Shown here one piece after another: positions 22,817 to 33,100 of a DNA stretch of 64,000 nucleotides. A model generated the notes under the pieces. It saw only the letters and a program-made list of their open reading frames with translations. It was not told where the DNA came from and did no database searches. Both the position numbers and the translations under genes were made by a program. The DNA comes from Gamsiella multidivaricata. Lineage: Eukaryota; Mortierellomycota; Mortierellomycetes; Mortierellales; Mortierellaceae. The stretch is from NCBI RefSeq assembly GCF_025024155.1, contig NW_026251768.1:176106-240105 (forward strand), given 5' to 3'. Every line of letters starts with the position of its first letter. Position 1 is the stretch's first letter.

Positions 22817-24547
22817 ATGGAACCCACTCACCAACAACCACAAGATCAAGCCATGCAACAGGCTCTAGGTCTGCAGGAGCTGCTAACGCATATCGCATCC
22901 TATCTGGACAAGGATGCCATTACGCGATGCTGTTTGGTCTCGAAACAGTGGTCTCAAGCCTGGAAGCCACTCTGCTGGAGAGATATCAAGTGGAAAGAAC
23001 CCAGGGATTTCGTCCGGAATGGCCATCTAATTAGGAATCTAACGCTGCGGATGTCATCGTCATCCTCTTCATACCGACCGGTGGAGGAGATTCGGGACCA
23101 CTGCCCAAATTTGCGCTCACTACATATTGTCGATTTTCAGTTCAACCGCGCCGAATTCGAGGAAAGGGTGCTGGGGATTCAGACAAGTCCATCAACCACT
23201 GCTGCCAGCAATGCGGCCGCAGCCCTGCAGGAGGGCGAAAAAGCTTCATCGCAGGGCGCCGTTGTTTGCTCTAAGAATCCGTTCATCGACAGCATTGTTG
23301 CTAGGAATAGTTATCTATCCAACAGCTTGCATACACTTCAGTTTGGAGTGTCACCCGAGGTGTGTGCTATGCTGTTGCCACGACTCGTACAGGCGAAAAA
23401 AGCAGGACGGCTACAAGGGTTGAAGTCTTTCCGTATGGGAGAGTCTTTGGCGCTAGGCATGCGTCTTGAGGCGCACCCATCGTGGCATTGTACGCTCAAG
23501 TTGTCGGACATACTCGCGTTTCTTGATGAGTTCCCGGACCTGACATGTTTCTCTACAGGTGACATTAATATCATCAACGATATCGGATCAGAGGATACGG
23601 ATTCGAGTATGGCGGCCAAGGACGTCAGCATCAGTAGCAATGAGGAAGGGCAGCAAAAGAGACAGCGAGAATACAAACGGATGACCGAGCTCGAAATCTC
23701 GTCATCCTCGTCCGTAGTACTGGAGCCCATTTTGGTCAGGATGCCTCAGCTGAGGGTACTCAAGATGGGCTACATTAGAGACGCCAGGATATTTCCAAAG
23801 ATTATACAGCACTTCCCCAATCTCACATCGCTACATTTGGACTTGGAGTACTATAGATTCTTCGACAGGGCCTTTACGGCCCTAGACCTCGATCAAACGA
23901 ACCAGGACGGTATCCAGGGTTGGATCCATCTCTTTGAGGGGCTGCCCGCACTTGAGCACCTTAACGTCATGAGTGCGCAGTTGTCGCTACCGATCTTGAA
24001 GTCCTTGACAATGTCGTGCCCTCGTCTGTCATCGCTCAAGGCCAATAAGGGGTCGCGTTTATCTGTACTGGGGATCTTGTTCCTCCTGAATCACGCCGCG
24101 AACCTGAGAGAGCTTGAGGTGTCACAGAAGTTCGACGCACAGCTGTTTGCGGGCAACCAAGAACCCTGGAAAGCACCGTTGGAGAGGCTACATCTTGAGG
24201 AGGTGGACCTATCGAACGATGAGGAAAACGATTGCTTCCGGAATCGGATGCGTCAGCTGCCATGGCTCAAGTCGCTTGAGACGTGCGCGCGTAAAATATC
24301 GCATAGAGCTTTGCTGGATGAGGAGGAGAATGAGGTGGCGGCGGCGGCGAATGGAGTTGTTCCCTATCCTCGCTTGGAGAAACTGATAATGAAACAGAAT
24401 GTCAGCGCTTTTGAGGGGTTCATTTCGCGGTTGGTGAACACCATGCCACGTCTCAACATTCTAGAGCTAGATGAGGACTATTCAAAGGAGGATATCCAAA
24501 TAGCGAGAAGAGGTCGACAAGATCCAACAACAGCTGCGGCAAAATAA
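22817..24547 (+). CDS. F-box protein with leucine-rich repeats
   Basis: A single-exon gene of 576 residues. The F-box is at about residues 14-60: LGLQELLTHIASYLDKDAI, CCLVSKQWSQAWKPLCWRDI. It is followed by a solenoid of irregular leucine-rich repeats (HFPNLTSLHLDLEYY, LPALEHLNVMSAQLSLPIL, CPRLSSLKANKGSRL, NLRELEVSQKFDAQL, MPRLNILELDEDY). Such proteins bind Skp1 through the F-box and present a substrate to SCF ligase; the substrate is unknown. Acidic and Ser-rich stretches near residues 110-160 and 255-275 are probably disordered. The start is the first ATG after a TATA box at 22754. F-box/LRR genes of this form are expanded in Mortierella-type fungi (established trend; not tested here). Confidence 0.85.
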   Translation: MEPTHQQPQDQAMQQALGLQELLTHIASYLDKDAITRCCLVSKQWSQAWKPLCWRDIKWKEPRDFVRNGHLIRNLTLRMSSSSSSYRPVEEIRDHCPNLRSLHIVDFQFNRAEFEERVLGIQTSPSTTAASNAAAALQEGEKASSQGAVVCSKNPFIDSIVARNSYLSNSLHTLQFGVSPEVCAMLLPRLVQAKKAGRLQGLKSFRMGESLALGMRLEAHPSWHCTLKLSDILAFLDEFPDLTCFSTGDINIINDIGSEDTDSSMAAKDVSISSNEEGQQKRQREYKRMTELEISSSSSVVLEPILVRMPQLRVLKMGYIRDARIFPKIIQHFPNLTSLHLDLEYYRFFDRAFTALDLDQTNQDGIQGWIHLFEGLPALEHLNVMSAQLSLPILKSLTMSCPRLSSLKANKGSRLSVLGILFLLNHAANLRELEVSQKFDAQLFAGNQEPWKAPLERLHLEEVDLSNDEENDCFRNRMRQLPWLKSLETCARKISHRALLDEEENEVAAAANGVVPYPRLEKLIMKQNVSAFEGFISRLVNTMPRLNILELDEDYSKEDIQIARRGRQDPTTAAAK

Positions 24548-24618
24548 CTCCAGAAATGAATGGTGAGCATAGTTATGGTTTTTTTCTAGTTCTGTATTTG
24601 TGTGTTGTGAATGCATCA

Positions 24619-24811
24619 TTAAATAGCCTGAGCGCTGCTACGATGCTTGACACGGACGGGCAATCCGTGGGCCATTGGGAGAGTGAGCGATGGGTAATAT
24701 GCTGGCTCCTTGTTGGGATCGACGAGCTCGAAAGTGAAATTTTGCATCAGCATCGACATGATCGTGATAGCCTCGATTGTTGCAAACTGCTGTCCCAGAC
24801 TATATTGACCC

Positions 24812-24855
<44 letters not shown>

Positions 24856-26620
24856 TGCGACGTTAGATTCCATGATTTGAAGGCTACGGTGTAAGACAAA
24901 ATAAAGGAAGGTAGCAATGTAGAACAAAGTCGCACTTACCAAGTGCGTGGTCCCAAATGGAAGGCCACAAACTTTGCCTGCGAGGGCTTCTCGCCCGTCA
25001 TCCAGCGCTCGGGGTTGTACTCTTTGGCGTCTGGTCCCCAGATGGAGGTATCACGACCCATCGCCCATGAGCTCCATGCAACCTTCTCGTTCTTGTAGAC
25101 CTTGTAACCCCCGGGCAAGACATCGTCCTCGACACAGGTCTTGATGTTCTTGGGCACAGAGGGGTACAATCTCAAGGCCTCATGGAAGCACGACTCTGCG
25201 TACTTTTGCTGCTTGGTCGAATCGTATGTGGGTTCGCCACCCTGAAGAATGCGATCTGTCTCCTCGATCAGCTGCTTGGTGATATTTTTGTCTGCCTGCT
25301 GACGATGCATAAGGTAGAACATCCACGAGAGCGCCTGAGCGGTCGTATCGCGACCAGCCAAGATGAAGTTGTTGAGCGTATCCTTCAACATCTCGTCCGA
25401 GAGCGGCTCTCCATTCTCGTCCTGGGTGTCCATAAACAACTGCATCAGATCCTTGTACTGCTCTTGGCTTTCACGGTTCTGTCGGCGGCGATTCTGGATG
25501 ACTTTGTATGCAAAGCTGTTGACGATCTCGGTGTCCTTATCGACCTGGTCCAGCTCGCCTCTCCACCAGTCCCGCAGTTTCCAGAGCGGGAACATGAGGC
25601 GTTCGGAGCAGGCGTGGTTCAGGCGGTCGAAGGCTGCGGCGAAGGGGACCTCCTCGCCGGGCTTGTTCAGGCAGCCGAAGGATTGACCGAATGCAATCTC
25701 GCCAAAGGAATCTACAATAAAACTCCCGGATGTTAGATCTTGTAAACCATCCCCTTTAAAAAAAAAAAAAAAAAAAAAAGGGAATTCTTTGGATGTTGTG
25801 AAGGGGGAAGGAAATATGCGCATACCCAATGTATATTTGTAGAACAGCTCCTGCAAGTCCACAACTGCGCCCTGGTCAGCCTTGATGGAAAGATAGTCGA
25901 TCACCAGCCTTGCCTCCTGGACGAACACAGAACTTGTGTAGGAACGGAACGCCTTGACGTTGAAGATATGACTGGCCAGCTTTCGTTGCCATTTCCAGTG
26001 CTAGAAATGAAGGATACAAATAGATGTAAGGACTCGGTTTTTTTGGGTAATGCATTACGTTGTCCTGCACAGAGATGTTGCTTACCTGTCCGTCTGCACC
26101 AAAGATACCTAATCATCAATTATAACAGTCAATGCAACAATTAATGCCCATCTCTCTTTTTCTTTTTTTCTTTTCCTTTCCACTGTTTTTTATTACCTTC
26201 ACCGACCAAGGGTGCCAGGGCAGTCCTCAGATGTGGTCCCTTCTCGTAGGCCCAGAAGTTGACCCTCAGCATATGATCGACCATATCTGGGTCCGCGATG
26301 TTGATGATTCTTCCCACGCCAGGGATAGTCATCGCATAGGCCTTACCGTACTTCTGGTGATGGAATGTCTGTCGTTGGAGGACCTGGTCTCTTGGAAGGG
26401 TTAAGACTTGGAAGAGATTTCCAAAGAGGGGGATGCACCATGGTCCAGGGATATCAGTACGGGTAGGGACGCCATAGACGGATTTGCGGTACTTGAAGAT
26501 GATGTAGAGAACATAGGCGCCGATGATTTTCGAGAGATTGGAGCGGGTGAGAGCCTTGGCGAGGACGCGGGTGAGGGCCGCGAGCTGTGGGTTAGTGGTG
26601 GTCGAGAGTGCGGAGGACAT
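24619..26620 (-). CDS. Cytochrome P450 monooxygenase (CYP86/CYP52-like)
   Basis: ER-anchored heme-thiolate monooxygenase. Exons on minus: 26620-26197, 26108-26086 (a 23-nt microexon), 26000-25826, 25711-24940 and 24799-24619, 524 residues. N-terminal anchor around IIGAYVLYIIFKYRKS, proline hinge DIPGPWCIPLFGN. Splicing gives GEG|IFGADGQ|HWKWQRKLASHIFN (helix C, WxxxR) and YTL|DSFGEIAFGQSFGCL. I-helix AGRDTTAQ lies near residue 321, ExxR in CFHEALRLYP near 382, the PERW block as YNPERWMTG, and the heme loop FHLGPRTCLGQQFA with Cys465. The Cys codon is split TG|T across the last intron, which also holds a T36 (sense) tract. The YTLDSFGEIAFG signature and overall order resemble CYP86/CYP52-clan fatty-acid omega-hydroxylases; the substrate is inferred, not shown. 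Confidence 0.93.
24817..24852 (-). repeat. T36 (sense) homopolymer in P450 intron 4
   Basis: A36 on the plus strand, T36 in the P450 transcript, ending 15 nt before the 3' splice AG (24801-24800). A second run of 22 (25758-25779) lies in intron 3 of the same gene. Confidence 0.95.
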
Positions 26621-27457
26621 TTATTCGGTGGTTGTGGAGCGAATGGAAAGAGGAGGGAAAAAAATTTGCTTTACGGCGAACCGAAGATTATGAAGAATAG
26701 TGATCGGACAGCAAAACGCGGAAGAGAGTTTGGATGCGGTCGTGGGGAAGGAGCAAGGGGGCAACTGTATGACGAAACAGGTATCGAAAGTAAACCTGTA
26801 ACTGGGATGTCGAGGGAAAAGGGGGAAAAGATGAAGGAGCACCAAGGGAAGCGGCTTTTTATACGGACGAGCAAAGGAGTGTGAACACATACAGAGGATG
26901 GATGTGTGGGGTCGATGGATGCAATAAAAAAAATGGGCCGATGAACGAATACAGAAGCACCAGGGCTACACGAGCAATGAGAGCCGATCAACAGGTTCTA
27001 TGCAGTGGACGCAGCACTCGACCCTTGATCCTCGATCGATCACTGGCACGCACCAGCGTACGCTTCGCCTCGGTTGGGAATGGGAAGGGAGCTTCTCCAT
27101 ATAGAAAAAGAAAAAGCCCCCGGGCGCCATTGACTGGCTGCCCCCCCCCCCCTCTCTCTCTCTCTCTCTCTGGAAAAAGAGAAGAGAGGAAGAGGAGCGC
27201 TCCTTCCTCTTTTGAACAAAAATTGTTAGCAATCGCGATTCCCTCGGTGCGAATTTAACCGCTATTTATTGTCGCACAGTGCCCAACCATATCTTATGCA
27301 TAGAATCATCATACCAAAGACGCGCTCCAAAGCTCAAACACGACTCCTGCATTATCGGCTGTCGTATTCGGGTCTCTAGCGAACGCGCGTCCCACAGTCG
27401 ACCCAATTATCTGCACATGAGGAGCCATCATAGACAATTACAGTTCTTTATTCTTAA
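26621..27457 (-). promoter_or_regulatory. P450 upstream region with TATA box and C12(TC)n tract
   Basis: On the minus strand TATAAAAAG (26863-26855) lies about 235 bp before the P450 ATG, so the 5' UTR would be long or contain an intron. 27141-27171 is twelve C followed by a TC dinucleotide run. No gene is seen between the P450 start and the Helitron end at 27458. Confidence 0.5.
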
Positions 27458-27489
27458 CTAGTGGAACTGCCCGTGGCACACACCACGGG
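27458..27489 (-). repeat. Helitron 3'-terminal hairpin and CTAG end
   Basis: The stem arms 27470-27476 and 27483-27489 are perfectly complementary. CTAG at 27458-27461 is followed on the minus strand by T (complement of A27457). Confidence 0.75.
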
Positions 27490-27511
27490 TCCGAGACAAA
27501 AAAAAATAGCT

Positions 27512-28887
27512 TTATTGGACGTTCAGCAGGTTTCTACAGACGATATTTCGGGTACAAACACCCTCCTTTCCATGTATTGTACCATTTCCAACCAGAATCT
27601 TGAGGTTGTCTCGGTGTTTGCAACGCGAGAAGCCGACATACAATTGCCCAGCACCAAAGACGTGCTGAAGAAGATAAACACCAACATGGTCAAGTGTTCG
27701 TCCTTGCGCCTTGTTAATGGTCATGGCAAACGCAGGCTTGACAGGAAACTGGCACCTAGTGAACTTGATTGGCGTAGATCCGTCGTTCAGGGTCGTAAGA
27801 GGTATGCGTGGAATAGGCACCGTTCATCTCCTGAAGTCACTGTTAAGAATCTCGGCACTGATATATCTCCGACAGAGTGCTCGAACAATCAGACGGGTAC
27901 CATTGCAGAGATCGGATTTCCCGTCCACGTTTCGAAGGAGAATGATGGGCTGGCCCACCTTTAACAGCAACTCGTGGGGAGGCATGCCTGGAGGATTATT
28001 GCACGCTGAGCTTTACATGATCTGGAGAGGGACTTTGAAGGTCGAGCGGACTGTACGACCTCCTATCAAGACCCGAGCAGCAATTCCGGATGACGCTGTT
28101 CCGTCCAGACCCCAAATTGGGATCGTACTGGGAGTGAACCTTCACATTTAGGCCACTTCCTTTTTTATTCATGAGACTAATAAGCTATCCAGTGCTCCAA
28201 GCCCCAGGTCGGGGCTATAAAAACCCCTACCGGGAGCATAATAAACAACAACGCTCTCTTACCTCCTTGACTTACACTCAGGTACATAAAACATCACAGA
28301 CGCAACTACGATCACGTCCTTCTCGCGCCTTCCTCGGATGTGGGCAATCAAAGAGTTGTACAAAAAAGACTTGCCCGCTCTTCCTGGCCCATCAAAAAAG
28401 AACACCTTTGCCACACCTTCGCCCTTGTTATCCAGCGCTGCTGTGGTTGCAGCGTACATCGCTTTTTGATCGTCGTTGCAGAGATCCAAGTCATGAGCTG
28501 CCTTAGCCGCAACTGCCTCAGCGTCGAGCTCTGCATGCTGTCCAAGTTCGTCACTGTTGGGTTGGCGGTCGATGAGGTTGCGAAAGTCTCGAGGCATCTC
28601 TTCATAAACCGCCAGACTGGCCCTAGCTCCCTTCAAAATCTCGTTGACGTGGAACAATGCAGTGCTCTTGGCATCCTTTTCATCAGTCGAGCGATCTCCA
28701 GCAACGTACAGAAAGTCCTGAGATAGATCATCAGCGAACGTTTTCCATAATTCGAGAGGATTGGATGGGCTGCATAGATGTAGAACCATGGCGAAAAGAT
28801 GGCGTAAGGCCCGTAGGGCTTTTGGTGGCCTGTAACCTCCTGAAGACACTGGTGCCATTCAGAGTCATCTTCCAGCAATCCGCGCAC
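27512..28887 (-). pseudogene. Fragments of a Helitron Pif1-like helicase
   Basis: Read on minus, in order: GLLEDDSEWHQCLQEV (from 28887), then after a frame change near 28830 PKALRALRHLFAMVLHLC and SPSNPLELWKTFADDLSQDF, then the Walker A motif DGPGRAGKSFLYN (about 28395-28352) and KDVIVVAS. Homology stops at about 28290. It resumes at about 28010 with NNPPGMPPHELLLKVGQPII, LLRNVDGKSDLCNGTRLIV, a stop near 27825, then IPRIPLTTLNDG, RCQFPVKPAFAMTINKAQGR and GQLYVGFSRCKHRDN. So helicase motif I and the C-terminal motifs V-VI survive, but the middle (motifs Ia-IV) is gone, with at least one frameshift and stops. The Walker A loop is also altered (GRAGKS instead of the usual GGTGKT). Confidence 0.85.
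28207..28231. promoter_or_regulatory. TATA box inside an inverted repeat within the Helitron
   Basis: TATAAAAA (28216-28223, plus strand) flanked by GGTCGGGG and CCCCTACC, a near-perfect inverted repeat, followed by a CT-rich stretch and an ...actcag|gtacat boundary near 28281. It lies in the segment that replaces the missing middle of the helicase. It may be a captured promoter piece; this is inference. Confidence 0.35.
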
Positions 28888-29477
28888 ATTGGCGGCCTTC
28901 CGTTAAGTGGTATAAAGCTCGCCAGTGTTTGAAGCTGGTCGATCCTCTGACATACAGGAGCAAAAGATGCTAACAGTAACAATCGCGATCCACGCTGCTC
29001 GCAAAGTTTGGGACTGCATAGTGCAGTCGGCCGATGGGTAGCACATCTAAATCCAATGTGCTATGCCGGCGATTGTAAGCGGTAATTAAATCAGCGCGCC
29101 TGGTGAGAAGTACTCAGCGGTTAGTTCAGACTATCTGTAAGTCCACCTCTTTAAAAAAAAAAAAAATGCCTTTCGGACGTGTTACTGGGGTTCTCAGGGC
29201 AGTCCCTGGAGGTGATTCTGGACTGGCCAGTTTGGCCGCATATGTATGTTCGAGATGCTCAGACAGGTCCAGCAGCAGGACTATAGATTCGATAGATTCG
29301 TGTCGAGTCATCATGGGGATCGATATTGACGTAAAAAGTAACAAAGGCACACTTCACATACGCTTGGTTACACATTGTATCCATGTTCTCGGTAGTCATT
29401 GTAAGAGGGATGCAGTAGTTGGGGGGGAGGGAGGGAGGGGAGCAAAGAGAATGGCTTTGAGTGATAAAGGGTAAGCA

Positions 29478-29738
29478 GTGAATGTGCAATTCAACGACTA
29501 CCGTTCAGAAAACGACAAGCTACATGAATTCATTGATGAGCACTGTGAGGTGGGAACTGAACTCAAGGTCAATGCTGGAGAATTTAGGGAAGCCTTCAAA
29601 GAATTTGTTGGTGGCAATGTTCAACAGAAGGACCTTATCGAGATGATGAAAAAGCGTGGATTCAGCCATGGATCATCCAGAAAAGGGGAACGCTCGTATA
29701 AATCGTATAAGGGTCTATGCCTGAATTACATGAAATAG
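29478..29738 (+). CDS. Fragment resembling a primase-associated winged-helix domain
   Basis: An 86-codon frame without an ATG at its head (begins GTG; an ag lies just before it, so it could be a downstream exon). It reads LHEFIDEHCEVGTELKVNAG, EFREAFKEFVGG, QQKDLIEMMKKRGFSHGSS and YKSYKGLCLNYMK. This pattern (F-x3-C-E-hG...hxxxELxxAapxxhx...hxxxhxxRGFxxxxxxGxxxapGhxL) is the one I know from the winged-helix module at the C-terminus of D5/phage-plasmid primase-helicases and related nucleocytoplasmic-virus or plasmid proteins. No primase or helicase domain is found nearby. It is probably a relic of a mobile or viral-like replication gene next to the Helitron. The match is from memory of the pattern, so confidence is limited. 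Confidence 0.4.
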   Translation: MNVQFNDYRSENDKLHEFIDEHCEVGTELKVNAGEFREAFKEFVGGNVQQKDLIEMMKKRGFSHGSSRKGERSYKSYKGLCLNYMK

Positions 29739-30123
29739 TTGCAGAGCCAACATTCACCTGGAAAGTTATACAGAAAGTGGAACACTGGAACACACCAATT
29801 AAAGAGGGTTGATCAAATACAGATGGTTTTTTTCGATGGTCTGTGTGAAGTTGGACTTGTCTCGAAAAGAACGTTATAATAAGGGGGTTGTTCTTGGTCT
29901 TCTATCCAACTTTCAGCTTGTACGTGGATAAAGACTACGTGAAAATTTAGAGTTTGCTCCTAATTCTGGTGGCTTACACGGATTTTACAGATTTCTTACA
30001 GACCGTGTGTTTTTATTATATAGGAGAGAAGAGAGACGCGAGAGAACTTCAGTTGTAGAGCAAAGAAATTATTGTAGTTGGAGTTGTCTTTGAGAGGAGC
30101 GAAGGAGACTCAGCATGCACGCG

Positions 30124-33100
30124 CTACCACGCTATCCTTGCAATGATACTCCTAGGGAACGCTCTTACAATCGCCTTCCTGACATCGTCTGCCACGACAA
30201 TGAATAGGGCACAGGGCAACGGCAGCAACCAATACTTGATCGGGACTGAGTTCGTCAGCATCAAGGTCTGAATACCAGGCGTCTCTGTGACCAGAATAGC
30301 GACCAAGAACGATGCAAGGATACCAACAAACAGCCACAGATTACGGCGCCCCTTGCGGAAGGGATCCGCCTGCAAGATCGACATGCGGCGGTTACGGACT
30401 GAGAGAATGTTGCCCCATTGCAGAATCACGAGCGTGACAAAGCAGACGCACTGGCCTGTGTTGACATAGTACCCATTAAAGTCCTCCAGAGTCACGCCAG
30501 GCTTCAGCTTCTCCTCGGGGATATTAGCGAACGTGAAGACGAGATCCTGGAAGCCGAGGCCAGTGTACTCCTTGATGTACAAGAAGAAAAACATATTGCA
30601 GAAGAAGGTCATCATGGTGCCGATGAAGAAGTACGACTGGCCATAGATCTTGAGGTTGACCAAGTGCTCCTTCTTGGAGTTGCGGGGCGGCAGAGACAGC
30701 AGATTGAATTCTTCTTGCTCCATGACCAAGGCAGTGCAGGGGAAAGCTGAGATGACCATACACGCACGCACAAAAAAAAAAAAAAGGAGGGCGTTAGGAG
30801 ATATTGTGGGATGGCAGTTGTTTTGTAGGGGTGGAGCCCTTTCGATATGATTGTAGACTTACCATCAGTGAAGCAACAGATAACGACCATCAGGAACGAG
30901 GAGAGTGTCAAAGGCGTTCCCAGAAACGTGTTGATCAACACAGGCCATACCTCAGACCAGGAGCCAGCAGGGAGTAAATACCCAATCACCTTCTGCAAGT
31001 TCTGGAACGCGAGGCGACCAAGGCGGATGGCGGCAGGGATAGAGTCGAATCCACCAAGCAAGATCAAATCGGCTGCTTCGATAGCAACGTCCGAACCAGA
31101 CACGACAGCAACGCCGACATCGGCGGCCTTGAGCGCAGGGGCATCGTTCACACCATCTCCTGTCACGGCCACGACACCATCACGCTGCTGGAATTCGGTA
31201 ACGATCCTTAACTTTTGTTCGGGCGAGGTACGCGCAAAGACAATCTCCTCATAGGCGCACACGAGATCCCACTCGCCGGGACTCATCATGTTCAGATCCG
31301 TGCCAGTCAACACAAGCGAGGTGCCCTCACGGAAGCGGGGGCGGCCCACTTCATAGTGCTCATGACTCTCATCATCCAACTTGTTCGACATCATGGCCTC
31401 CTTGGACTTTCCGAGACTGGGCTCCATAATATGGCTATATGTGTGAGGTTCACGGTCCGAGGAGAACAATCCAATCTGCTTGGCAATCGCCGCAGCGGTC
31501 AAACTATAGTCACCGGTGACCATGAAGAATCGTGCACCGGCACTGCGGCAGGCGCGAATCGTTTCTTTGATCTCAGGGCGAGGGGGGTCCATAATACCAA
31601 CAAGACCAATGATGCAGAGCTCCTGAAGTCCCTGACGGGTCAGCTCTTCCTGAACGGCGTTCGAAGTTGAGGAACCAGCAGCAGAAAGGTTGTGTTCGGC
31701 CAGGTAAGGGCTGTAGCGGCCCTTGCAGAGCATCAAGACGCGTTGACCACGGCGGGACCAGGTCTGTTGAATCCTCGAGAGCTCTGCACTCCATTCTTGC
31801 GTCAGAGGCTGAGGACTCGTCTTGTTGGTTGCAGCCCAGTATGATGTGCAGTAAGGCAGGAGAACATCAGGGGCACCTTTGACCAAGACAAGCATGTCGT
31901 CCTTCTCGTTGGGCGAGGTATTGCTGGCGCTCATCATGTTCTGTCCAAAGAGGGTCCTGATTACTTGAGGCTGTCTGGCCGTACCCTGGTGAACGGTCAT
32001 CATCCATTTGTTGCGAGAGTTGAAGGGGATCTCGTGCGTGCGTTCAAAACAGTCAGTGAGTATGGTCGGATCTGAGACATGAGCAAAGCGCAAGAGCGCG
32101 CTGTCAGTGGCATCTCCTAGAACCTTGCGCTCTGCAATGGGCAGGCCTTTGGTCTCATTATCAAACAAGGCATTATTGCAAAGCGCGGTCGCCAGCTGGA
32201 GTTGGCGAAGAGACAGGAGCAGGTGATCATCGTCTGGCTGGGGCAGGGTGTTGGGGTCCCGAGATCCTTTCTCGATCCTGGAGCTGACTTCCTCGGGGGT
32301 GGACTCGTGGTCCAAAAATGCGACGTTAGTGATATGCATCTTGTTCTCAGTCAGGGTACCGGTCTTATCGGAGCAGATAATGTTGACGCAACCGAGCGTC
32401 TCAACAGTGCTGAGCGCCTTGGGCAGGATGCTGTTTTCGCGCATCCTCTTGGCGATCATGAGCAGAGTTAAAGAAACACACACCGGCACGCCTGAAAAGA
32501 AGAGAAAAAAAAAAGAAGTGCGTTTAGCTGGCAACTCTGAGATTCACTCGTTTTTACTCAACATCACGACTTTTGTGGCTGTTCGGGGAACTTACCTTCG
32601 GGGATAAAGGCGATAACAGAACCCATGAGGGTGACAAGCAGGACGGCGACAGACATAAACTCGGGATAAACAGGGTGCAGCCAGGCCAGCCAGGCAACTG
32701 TGATGATCACGATTAGCGTAACGGTCAGGGCGATGATAATGCGAATGAACCGACTGATCTCTCTCTGGATAATCGTTGTCTTGGGCCGGCGACCAGTCGT
32801 CAGCTTATTGATGCGTCCCATCAAGGTCTCGTTACCCTTCAGGACCACAACACCAACACAAGAGCCCTGCACAACGTGGGTTCCCATGAAAGCGATGTTC
32901 TTAGACTCCAAAAAGTTATCATCCGTGGCGTTGGTGCTGGCCTCGATAGCATCACTTTCACCGGTCAGGACTGCGCGGTCAAATCGAGTGTCATTCGAGG
33001 CCTGGAGAAGACGAAGGTCGGCAGGGACCTTGTTGCCGAGCGACAGGTGCACACGATCGCCAGTGACCAAGTTTGCGGCGGGGATTTTAATCAATTGTCC

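Larger units (their letters stand above)
27458..28990 (-). mobile_element. Decayed Helitron (rolling-circle transposon), 3' end defined, 5' end not found
   Basis: Minus strand. The 3' terminus shows Helitron features: a 7-bp stem hairpin (CCCGTGG, 6-nt loop, CCACGGG, 27489-27470), 8 nt later CTAG (27461-27458, fitting CTRR), then a flanking T, as expected for insertion between A and T. Upstream are pieces of the Pif1-like Helitron helicase in several frames. No Rep domain was found, and no clear A|TC 5' end, so the right limit is only the last recognisable coding homology. The element looks truncated and inactive. Confidence 0.72.

Noticed and set aside
29103..29474. 123-codon plus frame upstream of the winged-helix fragment as its first exon
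   Set aside because: It contains a poly-Lys stretch from an A-run, has no recognisable domain, and no donor/acceptor pair joined it in frame with confidence.
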